Position numbers and translations under genes: made by a program
Assembly: GCF_025685655.1 (NCBI RefSeq)
Contig: NZ_JAGSYG010000002.1
Location: forward strand, 963,838 to 1,027,837
Source: Acidicapsa ligni
GTDB taxonomy: Bacteria > Acidobacteriota > Terriglobia > Terriglobales > Acidobacteriaceae
Reading direction: 5' to 3'
Length of the DNA: 64,000 nt
Shown here: positions 10,178-18,361 of the stretch, piece by piece
Layout: each line of letters starts with the position of its first letter
Numbering within the stretch: position 1 is the first letter of the stretch
The notes under the pieces: model-generated
Told to the model about the DNA's origin: nothing
What the model saw: only the letters and a program-made list of their open reading frames with translations
The model's database searches: none

Positions 10178-11599
10178 TCAGAGCGTTCCTGTCAGTATCT
10201 GGAGGTTGGCCAAAGCTGTCTGATCGCGAAGAATGCCATCTTCTTCTGCGAGCTCTGTCGATGTTAACGAGTTTTGTGCATCCACAACTTCAAGCACATT
10301 CGCTTCACCCGCGGTATAACGAAGCAGCGTTAAACGAAGGCTCTCCCGCGCGGTTTCTACGCTAACATCCAGAGAGTGCAATTGATCATTGGCGACTCTC
10401 GCTTCTGCGTAGAACTCGTCCAGTTGCGCAATAAGTTTTCTCTGAGTGTCGGATAACGCAATGCGGGCCGATTCGCGTAAGCTCTGTTTTTGTCGGATGC
10501 GATTATGCGTAGAGAGCCAGTCCCACACAGGAATATCGAGCGTGGCCATCGCGGAGTAGCCGAGGTTGCGTGTCCCATCCGGTGCATGGATCGCGAACTG
10601 CGCAGCGTCGATTCCGTAGCTGAAGTTGAGCCCCAAATCTGGAAGATATGCAGCACGCGCTGCCGTAACATCAAGCGAACTGGTACGCAATGATGCGAGA
10701 GCGCTCGCCAGCTCGGGATTATGTGCAGTAGCTGCCGCATCGATCTCTGCCCGCTGCGCGAGCGGCGCAACAGAATCAGAACGCAGAAGAGTGTAAGGAG
10801 TATGGGGATCGGAAAAAAGAAGAACGGCAAGATCCAGCCGCGCTTTTTCTTTCTGTAGTGTCATATCTGCAAGATCGCGTTCGCGCTGCTGTTGCTGCAA
10901 CTGCGCCTTCACAACGTCGGCATGAGCAACTTCACGAGCCTCTTCACGCTTCTGTGTCAGGCCGGTAAAGTTGGATGCTTCGTCTGCCGCACGCTTGGCC
11001 ACCGTCAATTTGCGATCGGCAGATAGGGACGAATAGTAAAGGCCGACCACAGCGGCGACTAGGCCACGCCGTGCAATCTCCAACTCGGCTGATGCCACCG
11101 ATGTTGCGGCCGATGCACGGGCAACTGCTGTTACCTGCTGCAGCCCGATTGTTTCAGTCACGACTCCCTGGCTCGTGTATTCGTGAACGGCATTGCCTCC
11201 GATAAAACGAGGCGTACTGGTTGCAGTCGCAGCACTCGCATTTGCGGAGTCAGTCACGCCATGCGCAGGCTGCGTATACAGGTATTGATTGTGATAGACG
11301 ACGCTCGGCAACAGGGCTGCACGCGCCAAAGTGCGATCCAGCGCGGCTACATGACTCGCAGCGACAGCAGCATTGAAGTTTGGTTCATTCGCTTTTGCAC
11401 GTACGATTGCTTCGTCAAGCGTGATCTGGATAGCACCAGGCGTTTGTGTCGTCGTGTCATTCACCTGCTGCGCTGAAATAGCCAGCGCAGAGGTGAATGA
11501 CGACAATCCAAAACCGATACAGAGAACGACAAGACTAAGACGTTGCATTGAGCGAATTACACAAGCAGTCGTCAATCCAATGGATTGTGATTTATTCAT
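10178..11599 (-). CDS. TolC-family outer-membrane channel protein
   Basis: Outer-membrane exit duct of the tripartite pump. The 473-residue product has an N-terminal signal segment (LVVLCIGFGLSSFTSALA), two repeats of the outer-membrane efflux protein domain with long amphipathic helices, and the family-typical C-terminal phrase TAGEANVLEVVDAQNSL. An internal ATG at residue 18 would still leave a signal peptide. The ATG lies inside the last codons of the propeller gene (8-base overlap), showing that the propeller protein belongs to the same operon. Confidence 0.9.
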   Translation of the reverse strand: MNKSQSIGLTTACVIRSMQRLSLVVLCIGFGLSSFTSALAISAQQVNDTTTQTPGAIQITLDEAIVRAKANEPNFNAAVAASHVAALDRTLARAALLPSVVYHNQYLYTQPAHGVTDSANASAATATSTPRFIGGNAVHEYTSQGVVTETIGLQQVTAVARASAATSVASAELEIARRGLVAAVVGLYYSSLSADRKLTVAKRAADEASNFTGLTQKREEAREVAHADVVKAQLQQQQRERDLADMTLQKEKARLDLAVLLFSDPHTPYTLLRSDSVAPLAQRAEIDAAATAHNPELASALASLRTSSLDVTAARAAYLPDLGLNFSYGIDAAQFAIHAPDGTRNLGYSAMATLDIPVWDWLSTHNRIRQKQSLRESARIALSDTQRKLIAQLDEFYAEARVANDQLHSLDVSVETARESLRLTLLRYTAGEANVLEVVDAQNSLTSTELAEEDGILRDQTALANLQILTGTL

Positions 11600-12641
11600 G
11601 ACCTATCACAAGGACTGTGAATGTTCCTGGAATGACTGCGGGACGAGGATGGGGATTTGCAGCAGTAGCAGCAGGAGCAGGCCCGGTCTGTGCAGTAACG
11701 ACGTAGACTTTTCCTGTGGCCGTATCGATGGTCATGGTCCGCGCACGTGCCTGCGTTGTTAGATTTTGCAGAACCCGATAGTTACTGTTGCTCGCGTCGA
11801 TAATGGTAAGAGTACCCTCTCCATTCGAAGAGAAAGCCAGCTTACTCTTCGGGTTGTAGCCCGCAGCGTCTGGGCCGTCGCCAATGGAAGGAGCTGCAAG
11901 TTGCTTGCCCGTATTTGCATCCGTGATTGCCATCTTCTTACCGTCACATACCGAAAAAAGTCTTCGGCCTGATAAGTCGATAGCAAGTCCTGAAGGCGAA
12001 TCGCAATTTGCCAGTGGCCATGTGGCAGTTATCTTTGGGCTCTTTGCATCTAACCGAACGATTGCATTCTTGTCTTCAATATTGTCAAAGACGATGCCCG
12101 TTCCATCGGCGACAGGAAATTCCGGCTTGCCTGGGAGCGGGACAGTTGCGATGACCTTACGTGTCGCGGTGTCGATTACGGTGGCGTCTTTGCTGCGTCC
12201 ATTGAATGCCCAGACAGTTTTGGTGACGGGTTCAAAAACGATTCCATCTGGATTGGTGCCTGCAGGAATAGTAGCTACCGTTGCAAGACTTGTACGGTCG
12301 AAGACTACGACCGCGTTGCCGCCGCCATCGCTTATGTAGCCAAAGTTTCCGGAGTCATCGAGCGCTACGCCATGCGTTCCATGTAGCCCTGTAATCGCTC
12401 CGATCGATTTTCCTGTGGATGAATCGATCACTTCAACACGCGTGCCATGAGTTATGTAGAGCCGATGTGCGGCAGAGTCTGCGACAAGATAATCCCATCC
12501 ACCTTCGCCTCCGACCGTCCACTTATCCAGGACCTTGAAGGCCTTCTGCGCTGATACAGGCTTAGCTGCCGTGAGAGAAAACAGGATGAGTGCTGCGAGA
12601 ATCGAGTAACAGAGGCGATCCGTTTTTGACCTAGAGTTCAT
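11592..12641 (-). CDS. Secreted YVTN-type beta-propeller protein at the head of the efflux operon
   Basis: Exported protein of 349 residues with a signal peptide (LAALILFSLTAAKPVSA, cleavage likely before QKAFK) and repeated blades of the form 'VIDxxTGKxIxxIxG / PDGIVFxPxTKxVWAFNG', the pattern of YVTN or NHL-like propellers. GGAGTAAAG precedes its ATG. It is the first gene of the operon with TolC, adaptor and RND genes, overlapping TolC by eight bases. The function is unknown; a periplasmic ligand-binding or sensing role for the pump is a guess based on position only. A PmrA-like box lies about 60-77 bases upstream. Confidence 0.85.
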   Translation of the reverse strand: MNSRSKTDRLCYSILAALILFSLTAAKPVSAQKAFKVLDKWTVGGEGGWDYLVADSAAHRLYITHGTRVEVIDSSTGKSIGAITGLHGTHGVALDDSGNFGYISDGGGNAVVVFDRTSLATVATIPAGTNPDGIVFEPVTKTVWAFNGRSKDATVIDTATRKVIATVPLPGKPEFPVADGTGIVFDNIEDKNAIVRLDAKSPKITATWPLANCDSPSGLAIDLSGRRLFSVCDGKKMAITDANTGKQLAAPSIGDGPDAAGYNPKSKLAFSSNGEGTLTIIDASNSNYRVLQNLTTQARARTMTIDTATGKVYVVTAQTGPAPAATAANPHPRPAVIPGTFTVLVIGHE

Positions 12642-12682
12642 CTTTACTCCAATTTATTGAGACAGACATTCGAGATACTTTT

Positions 12683-12718
12683 ATTACTATTCCACCTGCA
12701 CCTTAAGCCATCCTTAAG
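12683..12718 (-). promoter_or_regulatory. PmrA-like direct repeat and promoter of the efflux operon
   Basis: On the minus strand two CTTAAGG copies (plus coordinates 12712-12718 and 12701-12707) are exactly 11 bases apart, giving CTTAAG-N5-CTTAAG, the layout of PmrA/QseB-type OmpR-family sites. A possible -10 (TAGTAA, plus 12684-12689) lies 12 bases beyond the second repeat, so the repeats would occupy the -35 region as in activator-dependent promoters. The operon's first ATG is at 12641. Confidence 0.6.
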
Positions 12719-12753
12719 GCGCGGACGTCTTTCTATTTCTTTACAATTTATTT

Positions 12754-14196
12754 TCAAGACAAGAACAAGCTGGCGGATTCGCCCTGGTCTCCGGCCAACG
12801 GAAGTTGCACCAGAACCACCGTTCCTCGTCTCAATTCGCTTGTTACGTCAATGGTTCCATGCACGTTGTCCACGATAGCCTTGCAGATTGCCAGGCCGAG
12901 TCCAGTACCACCAGTCTTGCGGCTACGGGAAGGATCACCGCGAGAAAATCGCTCGAAGATTAGAGGAAGATCGTCGGGATGAATTCCTTCCCCTTGATCC
13001 GCAATTCGTAACTGCGCATAGTCGCCACTGCGTATCAGATCTACATATGCGGTGGATCCTGCAGCACTGTGTTGAAGAGCATTCATCAGAATGTTGGCGC
13101 AGAGTAGTTTGAATTGCTCCGTCTCGATGCGAGCCCATAGATGTTCAGGGCTGTGCATGGTGATTTGGATCTGACGTGTTTCCGCGATGGTGTTGAGATC
13201 GTCGATGACCTGCTTGATCGATGGCACGAGATAGATAGCATGACTTATAGATGGGCTATGCTGCTCAGCTCTCGCTAAAGTCAGCATCTGTGCAACGATC
13301 CCTTCCATGCGCTCGCAATCGGTCAGGCAGCGTTGCAGACCAGCCTGATACTCTTCGGCAGTACGGGGCTTCATTTCCAGTAATTGCAGAGAAGATTTGA
13401 CGACAGCGACATTCGTTTTCAATTCGTGTGCAGCATCTCCGACAAAGCGTTTCTGTTGCTCAAACGATCGTTCGAGACGCTGTAGAACCGTCTCAATTGC
13501 ATTGACCAAAGGAGCCAGTTCTTCGATTCTGCGTGCGTCTTCCGATGGTAAAAATGTCCACGAAGTCACTGAGACGCTGGCCGCTCCCGCAGCTAAATCC
13601 CGCAGAGGGGATAGGCTGCGATTGAGCAGCCATGCCATCAAAAATCCGGTGATCGCAAGCAGGGCAAGGCTACTGATCGCATAGAAAGTGACTGCTCGCA
13701 AAACCGCTTTCCATACCCTCTTTGTTCGTGATCCATAGTAGACAGTGACATATCGTCGAATCCCGCCGTCCTTATCGCCAGGGTCAACGATGCGAAGACC
13801 ATGCTTGCGTACAACTCGATAAACGTCTCCGTGAACAAGAGTTTTCATGAAGACATCTTTATCTAAGGTTAGAGGTTCTCCCGATGATGAAGATGGAATT
13901 CTGCTCCAGTTCGCAGATTTTCCAAGAACGCGACCACTCGCATCCTCTACCTCATAAATGTCATCTTTTGGCAGACTCACTTCGCTTCCGTCGAGCATGA
14001 CATTGTCCTGTGTATCCTCAGCATCTTGCACCGCTCCTAGCAGGGAGTCGGCGCGGCCGCGAAGCATGACATCAAAGGAACGAAAGTGCATGTGTTGCTC
14101 ATAAAGCAAGGCTACTCCGCTGACGCAAAGCGCTGAGATGAATTCAACCAATAGGATCGTTGTGATAAGTCGCCGCGTGATGGAGTAGGATTTCAC
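12754..14196 (-). CDS. Sensor histidine kinase of the efflux-linked two-component system
   Basis: Membrane sensor kinase of 480 residues. Seen: N-terminal transmembrane helix (about 13-30), a periplasmic sensor region of about 150 residues, a second helix (SSLALLAITGFLMAWLL), a HAMP segment, the phosphoacceptor box AAHELKT with His257, then ATP-binding N, G1 (ADQGEGI), F and G2 (GTGLGLAIC) boxes. The residues after the H box are NV where PL is usual, a mild variation. The ATG overlaps the stop of the response regulator gene by four bases. It probably phosphorylates that regulator; the stimulus is not evident. Confidence 0.93.
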   Translation of the reverse strand: MKSYSITRRLITTILLVEFISALCVSGVALLYEQHMHFRSFDVMLRGRADSLLGAVQDAEDTQDNVMLDGSEVSLPKDDIYEVEDASGRVLGKSANWSRIPSSSSGEPLTLDKDVFMKTLVHGDVYRVVRKHGLRIVDPGDKDGGIRRYVTVYYGSRTKRVWKAVLRAVTFYAISSLALLAITGFLMAWLLNRSLSPLRDLAAGAASVSVTSWTFLPSEDARRIEELAPLVNAIETVLQRLERSFEQQKRFVGDAAHELKTNVAVVKSSLQLLEMKPRTAEEYQAGLQRCLTDCERMEGIVAQMLTLARAEQHSPSISHAIYLVPSIKQVIDDLNTIAETRQIQITMHSPEHLWARIETEQFKLLCANILMNALQHSAAGSTAYVDLIRSGDYAQLRIADQGEGIHPDDLPLIFERFSRGDPSRSRKTGGTGLGLAICKAIVDNVHGTIDVTSELRRGTVVLVQLPLAGDQGESASLFLS

Positions 14197-14882
14197 TTTT
14201 CGTCAATCCTTCTTATAGACAGCCGATAACCTCGTCCACGCAGTGTTTCGATGCCGGATAGATCGTCAACTCCGCCTAGCTTTTTGCGAAGATTGGAAAT
14301 ATGCACTTCAATAACATTCGAATGATGTTCCCAATTGTAGTCATATAAGTGCTCAAGTAACTCCTGCTTTGAAGTGACCATCTGTGGCCGATGCATAAGG
14401 TATTCGAGAATGTGATACTCCATGGGAGAAAGCACGATCAACTTACCGCCGCGAAGCACCTTCTGCTCCAGTGTATGTAGCTCGATATCGCCCACGCGAA
14501 GAGTCGGATGGGCAACACCTTTACCTCGACGAATAAGAGCTTTGACCCGAGCCAACAATTCGCCAAGATCAAAGGGCTTGCTGAGATAGTCATCAGCGCC
14601 TGCATTGAGCAAGTTGATGGTAGAGCTGATGTCATCTTTTGCAGTCAGAATCAGCACAGGCGTCTGATCTTTTCGCGCACGTATAGTTTTCAATACGCCG
14701 AGGCCATCCATAAGAGGCAACATCAGATCCAGAATGATGAGGTCGTAACAGAGATTCATCGCGAGTTGAAGCCCCATCTCGCCATCGTTTGCACAGTCTA
14801 CTGCGAAGCCCGGGCCCTCACGCAGCGCGGACGTCACATTTTCCGCCAAGCGAAGTTCGTCTTCGACCAGCAAAATTCTCAT
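14193..14882 (-). CDS. OmpR/PmrA-type response regulator
   Basis: DNA-binding response regulator of 229 residues. Receiver domain (1-120) with acidic pocket VEDE, phosphoacceptor Asp52 in LDLMLP, and the conserved Lys of SKPFD; the winged-helix C-terminal domain ends in RGRGYRL. It is closest in style to QseB/PmrA/TctD regulators, which fits the CTTAAG-N5-CTTAAG sites found upstream of this gene and of the pump operon. There is no Shine-Dalgarno sequence, and a -10-like GATAAT ends six bases before the ATG, so the message may be leaderless. Confidence 0.95.
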   Translation of the reverse strand: MRILLVEDELRLAENVTSALREGPGFAVDCANDGEMGLQLAMNLCYDLIILDLMLPLMDGLGVLKTIRARKDQTPVLILTAKDDISSTINLLNAGADDYLSKPFDLGELLARVKALIRRGKGVAHPTLRVGDIELHTLEQKVLRGGKLIVLSPMEYHILEYLMHRPQMVTSKQELLEHLYDYNWEHHSNVIEVHISNLRKKLGGVDDLSGIETLRGRGYRLSIRRIDEK

Positions 14883-14888
14883 AGAACG

Positions 14889-14922
14889 ATTATCTATGAA
14901 TAATGCTTAAGAGAGTCTGAAG
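14889..14922 (-). promoter_or_regulatory. Candidate autoregulatory PmrA-like box and -10 of the response regulator gene
   Basis: On the minus strand CTTCAG (plus 14917-14922), five bases, then CTTAAG (plus 14906-14911) form an imperfect copy of the 11-base-period repeat found before the efflux operon. Eleven bases further is GATAAT (plus 14889-14894), six bases before the ATG at 14882. Spacing between repeat and -10 (11 versus 12 bases) matches the other site. Confidence 0.5.
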
Positions 14923-14950
14923 GTGAGCTAATAGCTGCGGTTTAGTCTGG

Positions 14951-16339
14951 CTAGTGCCTGCCCAGATATTCCGCCAAAAATGCGTCCCAGGGAGGCTGCC
15001 TGCATGCTTCGTTGGCCTCGTCTATGCGGAGAAAAGCATCCTGCATATAACGCACAGCCAACCAGCGCAGCGGTTCATACATCCAGTCCGGGGAGGTACG
15101 TTGCACGAAGGGCAATGCCTCAAAGCCAGTTGTTTTCCCGGTGATCATGCCTGCTAAAATCTGCCCCGCCAGGTTGGTTGTTGACACGCCTTGCCCCGTG
15201 TATCCACCGGCGAATCCGATGCGTGTTGCAGGGTTAAAACGCACCGCTGGAGTCCAGTCACGAGGCATGCCCACAGGCCCACCCCATCCATGCGTGAATC
15301 GTATTGCGTCGAGCGATGGAAACCACTCAATCAGGGAGCGTTGAATGAGCGCAAATGTCTCTAGATGCTTGTCCTGTTCATCACTGATGGTCGAACCGAA
15401 TGCGTACGGCGCTCCTCGGCTTCCGAAGAGAATACGTCCATCCGGAGTCTTGGTAAGATAGACGACTGTATTGCGCATGGATGCAAGATTTTCACCCTCG
15501 TTCCAGCCAATCTCCGACCACTGCGCAGCCGTCAGAGGTTCAGTAAGGCAGATGAGCGAGTACGCCGGCAACAAAGCGCGATGCATCTTTTTCATCCGAG
15601 TGAGATAAGCTTCGCCAGCCAGCACAATAGCTTTATTGGCACGCAACTCACCCGCTTCCGTGAGAAAACGCGGCCTGTCTCCGCCTGAGAAATCAGTCAC
15701 CGCGGTTTGCTCGTATATGACTCCGCCATGCGCTTCGACAGCACGTGCAAGCCCGCGCACCAGCCGTCCAGGGTGGATGCTCGCACCATCGGGTGTGTAT
15801 AGGCCGCCATGCACATCCGTCACACGGATACGTTCTTTCACTTCATCCGGAGTAAGGAATTGATAGCGTCCAGCCAGGCCAAGCCGATCATAGGCAGCAT
15901 AAGAAGATCGCAGCGCAGGCATCTGATGCGCGCCCCGAGCCAGCGTGAGCGTTCCACTCGATCGGAAGCAAGCATCCATCCCCTCGAATTCACATACACT
16001 ACGAATTTCATCGACAGACGCCTGCAATGCAGCCAGGACGGAGCGAGCAGCCTCAGCGCCGAAGCGCTTGGTCATGGCTCCCGCAGTTACAGGGAAGCGA
16101 GGAGAACACCAACCGCCATTTCTTCCGGATGCACCGTAGCCTGCGATCTCACGCTCGACTACGGCGACCTTCAATCCTGGTTGCATGCGCAACAGGTAGT
16201 AAGCCGTCCACAAGCCCGTGTAACCGCCTCCGAGTATCGCGACATCAACTTCTTCCGAACGTTGCAGGGCGGGGCGGGGAATCAGCTTTTCACCAGCATC
16301 TTCCAGCCAGAAGCTGTAGTCCTCGTATCGTTTTGTCAC
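14951..16339 (-). CDS. FAD-dependent amine oxidoreductase (DAO/PuuB-like)
   Basis: Flavoenzyme of the D-amino acid oxidase fold. Seen: the Rossmann dinucleotide motif DVAILGGGYTGLWTAYYL starting near residue 32, the GYGASGRNGGWCSPRF segment characteristic of gamma-glutamylputrescine oxidase-like proteins, and a C-terminal FAD-contact region GFAGGYTGQGVSTTNLAG. Length 462 is usual. The start is a GTG preceded by AGGTGG. It likely oxidises an amine or N-methylated amine to an aldehyde that the neighbouring aldehyde dehydrogenase takes further; polyamine breakdown is the best-known precedent, but the substrate cannot be read from the sequence. Confidence 0.87.
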   Translation of the reverse strand: MTKRYEDYSFWLEDAGEKLIPRPALQRSEEVDVAILGGGYTGLWTAYYLLRMQPGLKVAVVEREIAGYGASGRNGGWCSPRFPVTAGAMTKRFGAEAARSVLAALQASVDEIRSVCEFEGMDACFRSSGTLTLARGAHQMPALRSSYAAYDRLGLAGRYQFLTPDEVKERIRVTDVHGGLYTPDGASIHPGRLVRGLARAVEAHGGVIYEQTAVTDFSGGDRPRFLTEAGELRANKAIVLAGEAYLTRMKKMHRALLPAYSLICLTEPLTAAQWSEIGWNEGENLASMRNTVVYLTKTPDGRILFGSRGAPYAFGSTISDEQDKHLETFALIQRSLIEWFPSLDAIRFTHGWGGPVGMPRDWTPAVRFNPATRIGFAGGYTGQGVSTTNLAGQILAGMITGKTTGFEALPFVQRTSPDWMYEPLRWLAVRYMQDAFLRIDEANEACRQPPWDAFLAEYLGRH

Positions 16340-16369
16340 CGTCCACCTTTCAAGCGATCTGACTCGTGA

Positions 16370-16780
16370 TCACCCTGCGAGGAGCCAGCCAGCCGTGAGT
16401 GCAAGCGCGATTCCAAGCCCTTCACGTCGAGTTATTTTCTCGTGCAGAAACAAAACGCTTAATACGATTGTCACCACGGGGTACAACGAAGAGAGAGAGA
16501 TGACAGTCGAGACTTTGCCCTTTTGCACCGCAGCAAAGAAGGCCAGAAAGCCGATGAAATTGACAAAGCCGCCAGCAAAGGACCAACCGAATCCAGCAGC
16601 CGAACGATCAATCTCGAAGCGCTCCAGCACAAGCACGACGAACGCGAATGCCAGCACGCCGACAGCTTGAAACAGAAGCGTCTGACGCGGTCTTGTGTAC
16701 GCCGATGCCAGCTTGCTGAATACTCCCCAAAGGCCCCAGAACAGCAGCGTCATCATCGAATAAACGATCCATGGCTTCAT
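16370..16780 (-). CDS. Half-size EamA/DMT-superfamily membrane transporter
   Basis: A 136-residue protein that is almost entirely four or five membrane helices, with the conserved N-terminal LLFWGLWGVFSKLA and C-terminal SLYPVVTIVLSVLFLHEKI motif of an EamA repeat. Full EamA transporters contain two such repeats, so this one probably works as a dimer, like small multidrug transporters. AGGAGG precedes the ATG by eight bases. It sits between the oxidoreductase (30-base gap) and the aldehyde dehydrogenase (43-base gap) and may carry their amine substrate or product. Confidence 0.85.
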   Translation of the reverse strand: MKPWIVYSMMTLLFWGLWGVFSKLASAYTRPRQTLLFQAVGVLAFAFVVLVLERFEIDRSAAGFGWSFAGGFVNFIGFLAFFAAVQKGKVSTVISLSSLYPVVTIVLSVLFLHEKITRREGLGIALALTAGWLLAG

Positions 16781-16823
16781 GCGAACTGCCTCCTGGAAGA
16801 GTCGTTGATGTTGTATTAAAAGC

Positions 16824-18293
16824 TTAGTACCAGCCGATAGGTTTCTCGCTTAGATTGATGTGGACCTGCTTGGTCTCAAGATATTCTTCGATGCCCCACG
16901 GCCCAAGCTCGCGACCTATACCGGACTGTTTGTATCCACCCCACGGAGCCTCAACGCAAGTAGGCTGCATATGATTTACCCACACGATACCCGCTCGCAG
17001 AGATTTCACCACGCGAAAGGCCTTGTAGATATCACGTGACCATACAGCCGCTGCCAATCCATATGGAGTGTCGTTCGCGATCTGAATTGCATCCGCTTCT
17101 GAGTCAAATGGAATCACCGTAGCGACTGGCCCAAAGATTTCTTCTCTCGCGATGCGAGCCGTATTATCGACGTCATAGAAGATCGTCGGCTCAATGTAGT
17201 AGCCCTTATCAAAGCCCTTCGGCCGCCCTCCTCCAGAAGCCAACTTTGCTTCGCCGCGACCGATCGCGATGTAAGAGTTCACACGCTCATACTGATCTCT
17301 ACTGATAACGGGGCCAAGCTTGGTAGCACGATCAAGCGGAGCACCAATGCGAATGGTCTTTGCCTTCTCCGCCATCGCCTCTACGAACTTCGAATAAATC
17401 TTTTTTTCAACGAGAATACGGCTGCCCGCAGAACATACCTCGCCCTGATTGATGAAGACGCCAAAGAGCGCGCCATCGATGGATGCTTCCCAATCTGCAT
17501 CAGCAAAAAAGATATTTGGAGACTTGCCACCCAGTTCGAGCGTGACACGTTTCAACGTGTCAGCAGCGCGTTTTACAATGCTTTTCCCTACCTCTGTGCT
17601 TCCAGTGAAAGCGATCTTATCAACCGAAGGATGCTCGACAATCGGTACGCCACAGCTCTCGCCAAAGCCGTTCACGATATTTACTACACCCGCTGGAAGG
17701 CCCGCTTCCTCGAACCATTGAGCAAGCATCATCGTGGTCAGAGGGGTTTGTTCCGCAGGCTTCAATACACACGTACATCCTGCGGCCAGCGCGGGGGCGA
17801 GCTTCCATGCGGCCATCAGCAGAGGATAGTTCCACGGAACGATGAGACCGGCAACACCGATAGGCTCACGCAAAGATAGGCTCAACGCATCCGAAGATAC
17901 TGGATTCACCTGCCCCGGAATCTTCGTGGCAAGCCCGCCATAGTATTCAAATACCTCTGCCACGGCATCGATATCGCCCTCGGCCTCAACGATAGGCTTG
18001 CCTGTATTGATAGCCTCTACTTCGGCCAGAGATGCAAGTTGCTCGCGGACTTTGGACGCCAGCTTAAAGAGAATGTGAGCGCGACTGAATGGCGTCGACT
18101 TCGCCCAGGGGCCAGCATCAAAAGCTCGACGCGCAGCTTGAACCGCTAGATCAATGTCAGCGGCAGAAGCCTCCGCAACTTGCGCCATAACCTCTTCCGT
18201 GGCCGGGTCGTAGACCGCAAACGTATCGCCTGAAATGCTGTTAACCCATTTGCCGTCGATATAAAGCTGATACACGCCTTGCGCTGATCGCAT
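16824..18293 (-). CDS. NAD(P)-dependent aldehyde dehydrogenase
   Basis: Cytoplasmic enzyme oxidising an aldehyde to the acid. Seen: VPWNYPLLMAAWKLAPALAAG, the coenzyme-binding FTGSTEVGK, catalytic Glu in LELGGKSPNI, catalytic Cys in NQGEVCSAGSR, and the C-terminal PWGGYKQSGIGRELG. At 489 residues it matches betaine-aldehyde or gamma-glutamyl-aminobutyraldehyde dehydrogenases. It is the first gene of a three-gene operon with the EamA-like transporter and FAD amine oxidoreductase, so the two enzymes probably act in series on an amine. GGGGAT lies before the ATG. Confidence 0.93.
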   Translation of the reverse strand: MRSAQGVYQLYIDGKWVNSISGDTFAVYDPATEEVMAQVAEASAADIDLAVQAARRAFDAGPWAKSTPFSRAHILFKLASKVREQLASLAEVEAINTGKPIVEAEGDIDAVAEVFEYYGGLATKIPGQVNPVSSDALSLSLREPIGVAGLIVPWNYPLLMAAWKLAPALAAGCTCVLKPAEQTPLTTMMLAQWFEEAGLPAGVVNIVNGFGESCGVPIVEHPSVDKIAFTGSTEVGKSIVKRAADTLKRVTLELGGKSPNIFFADADWEASIDGALFGVFINQGEVCSAGSRILVEKKIYSKFVEAMAEKAKTIRIGAPLDRATKLGPVISRDQYERVNSYIAIGRGEAKLASGGGRPKGFDKGYYIEPTIFYDVDNTARIAREEIFGPVATVIPFDSEADAIQIANDTPYGLAAAVWSRDIYKAFRVVKSLRAGIVWVNHMQPTCVEAPWGGYKQSGIGRELGPWGIEEYLETKQVHINLSEKPIGWY

Positions 18294-18361
18294 AGTTATC
18301 CCCTGGCTGTTCCAACTTGAATATCATTGCGACCGCCTGTTTTCAAAGGTAATTCTGCACA

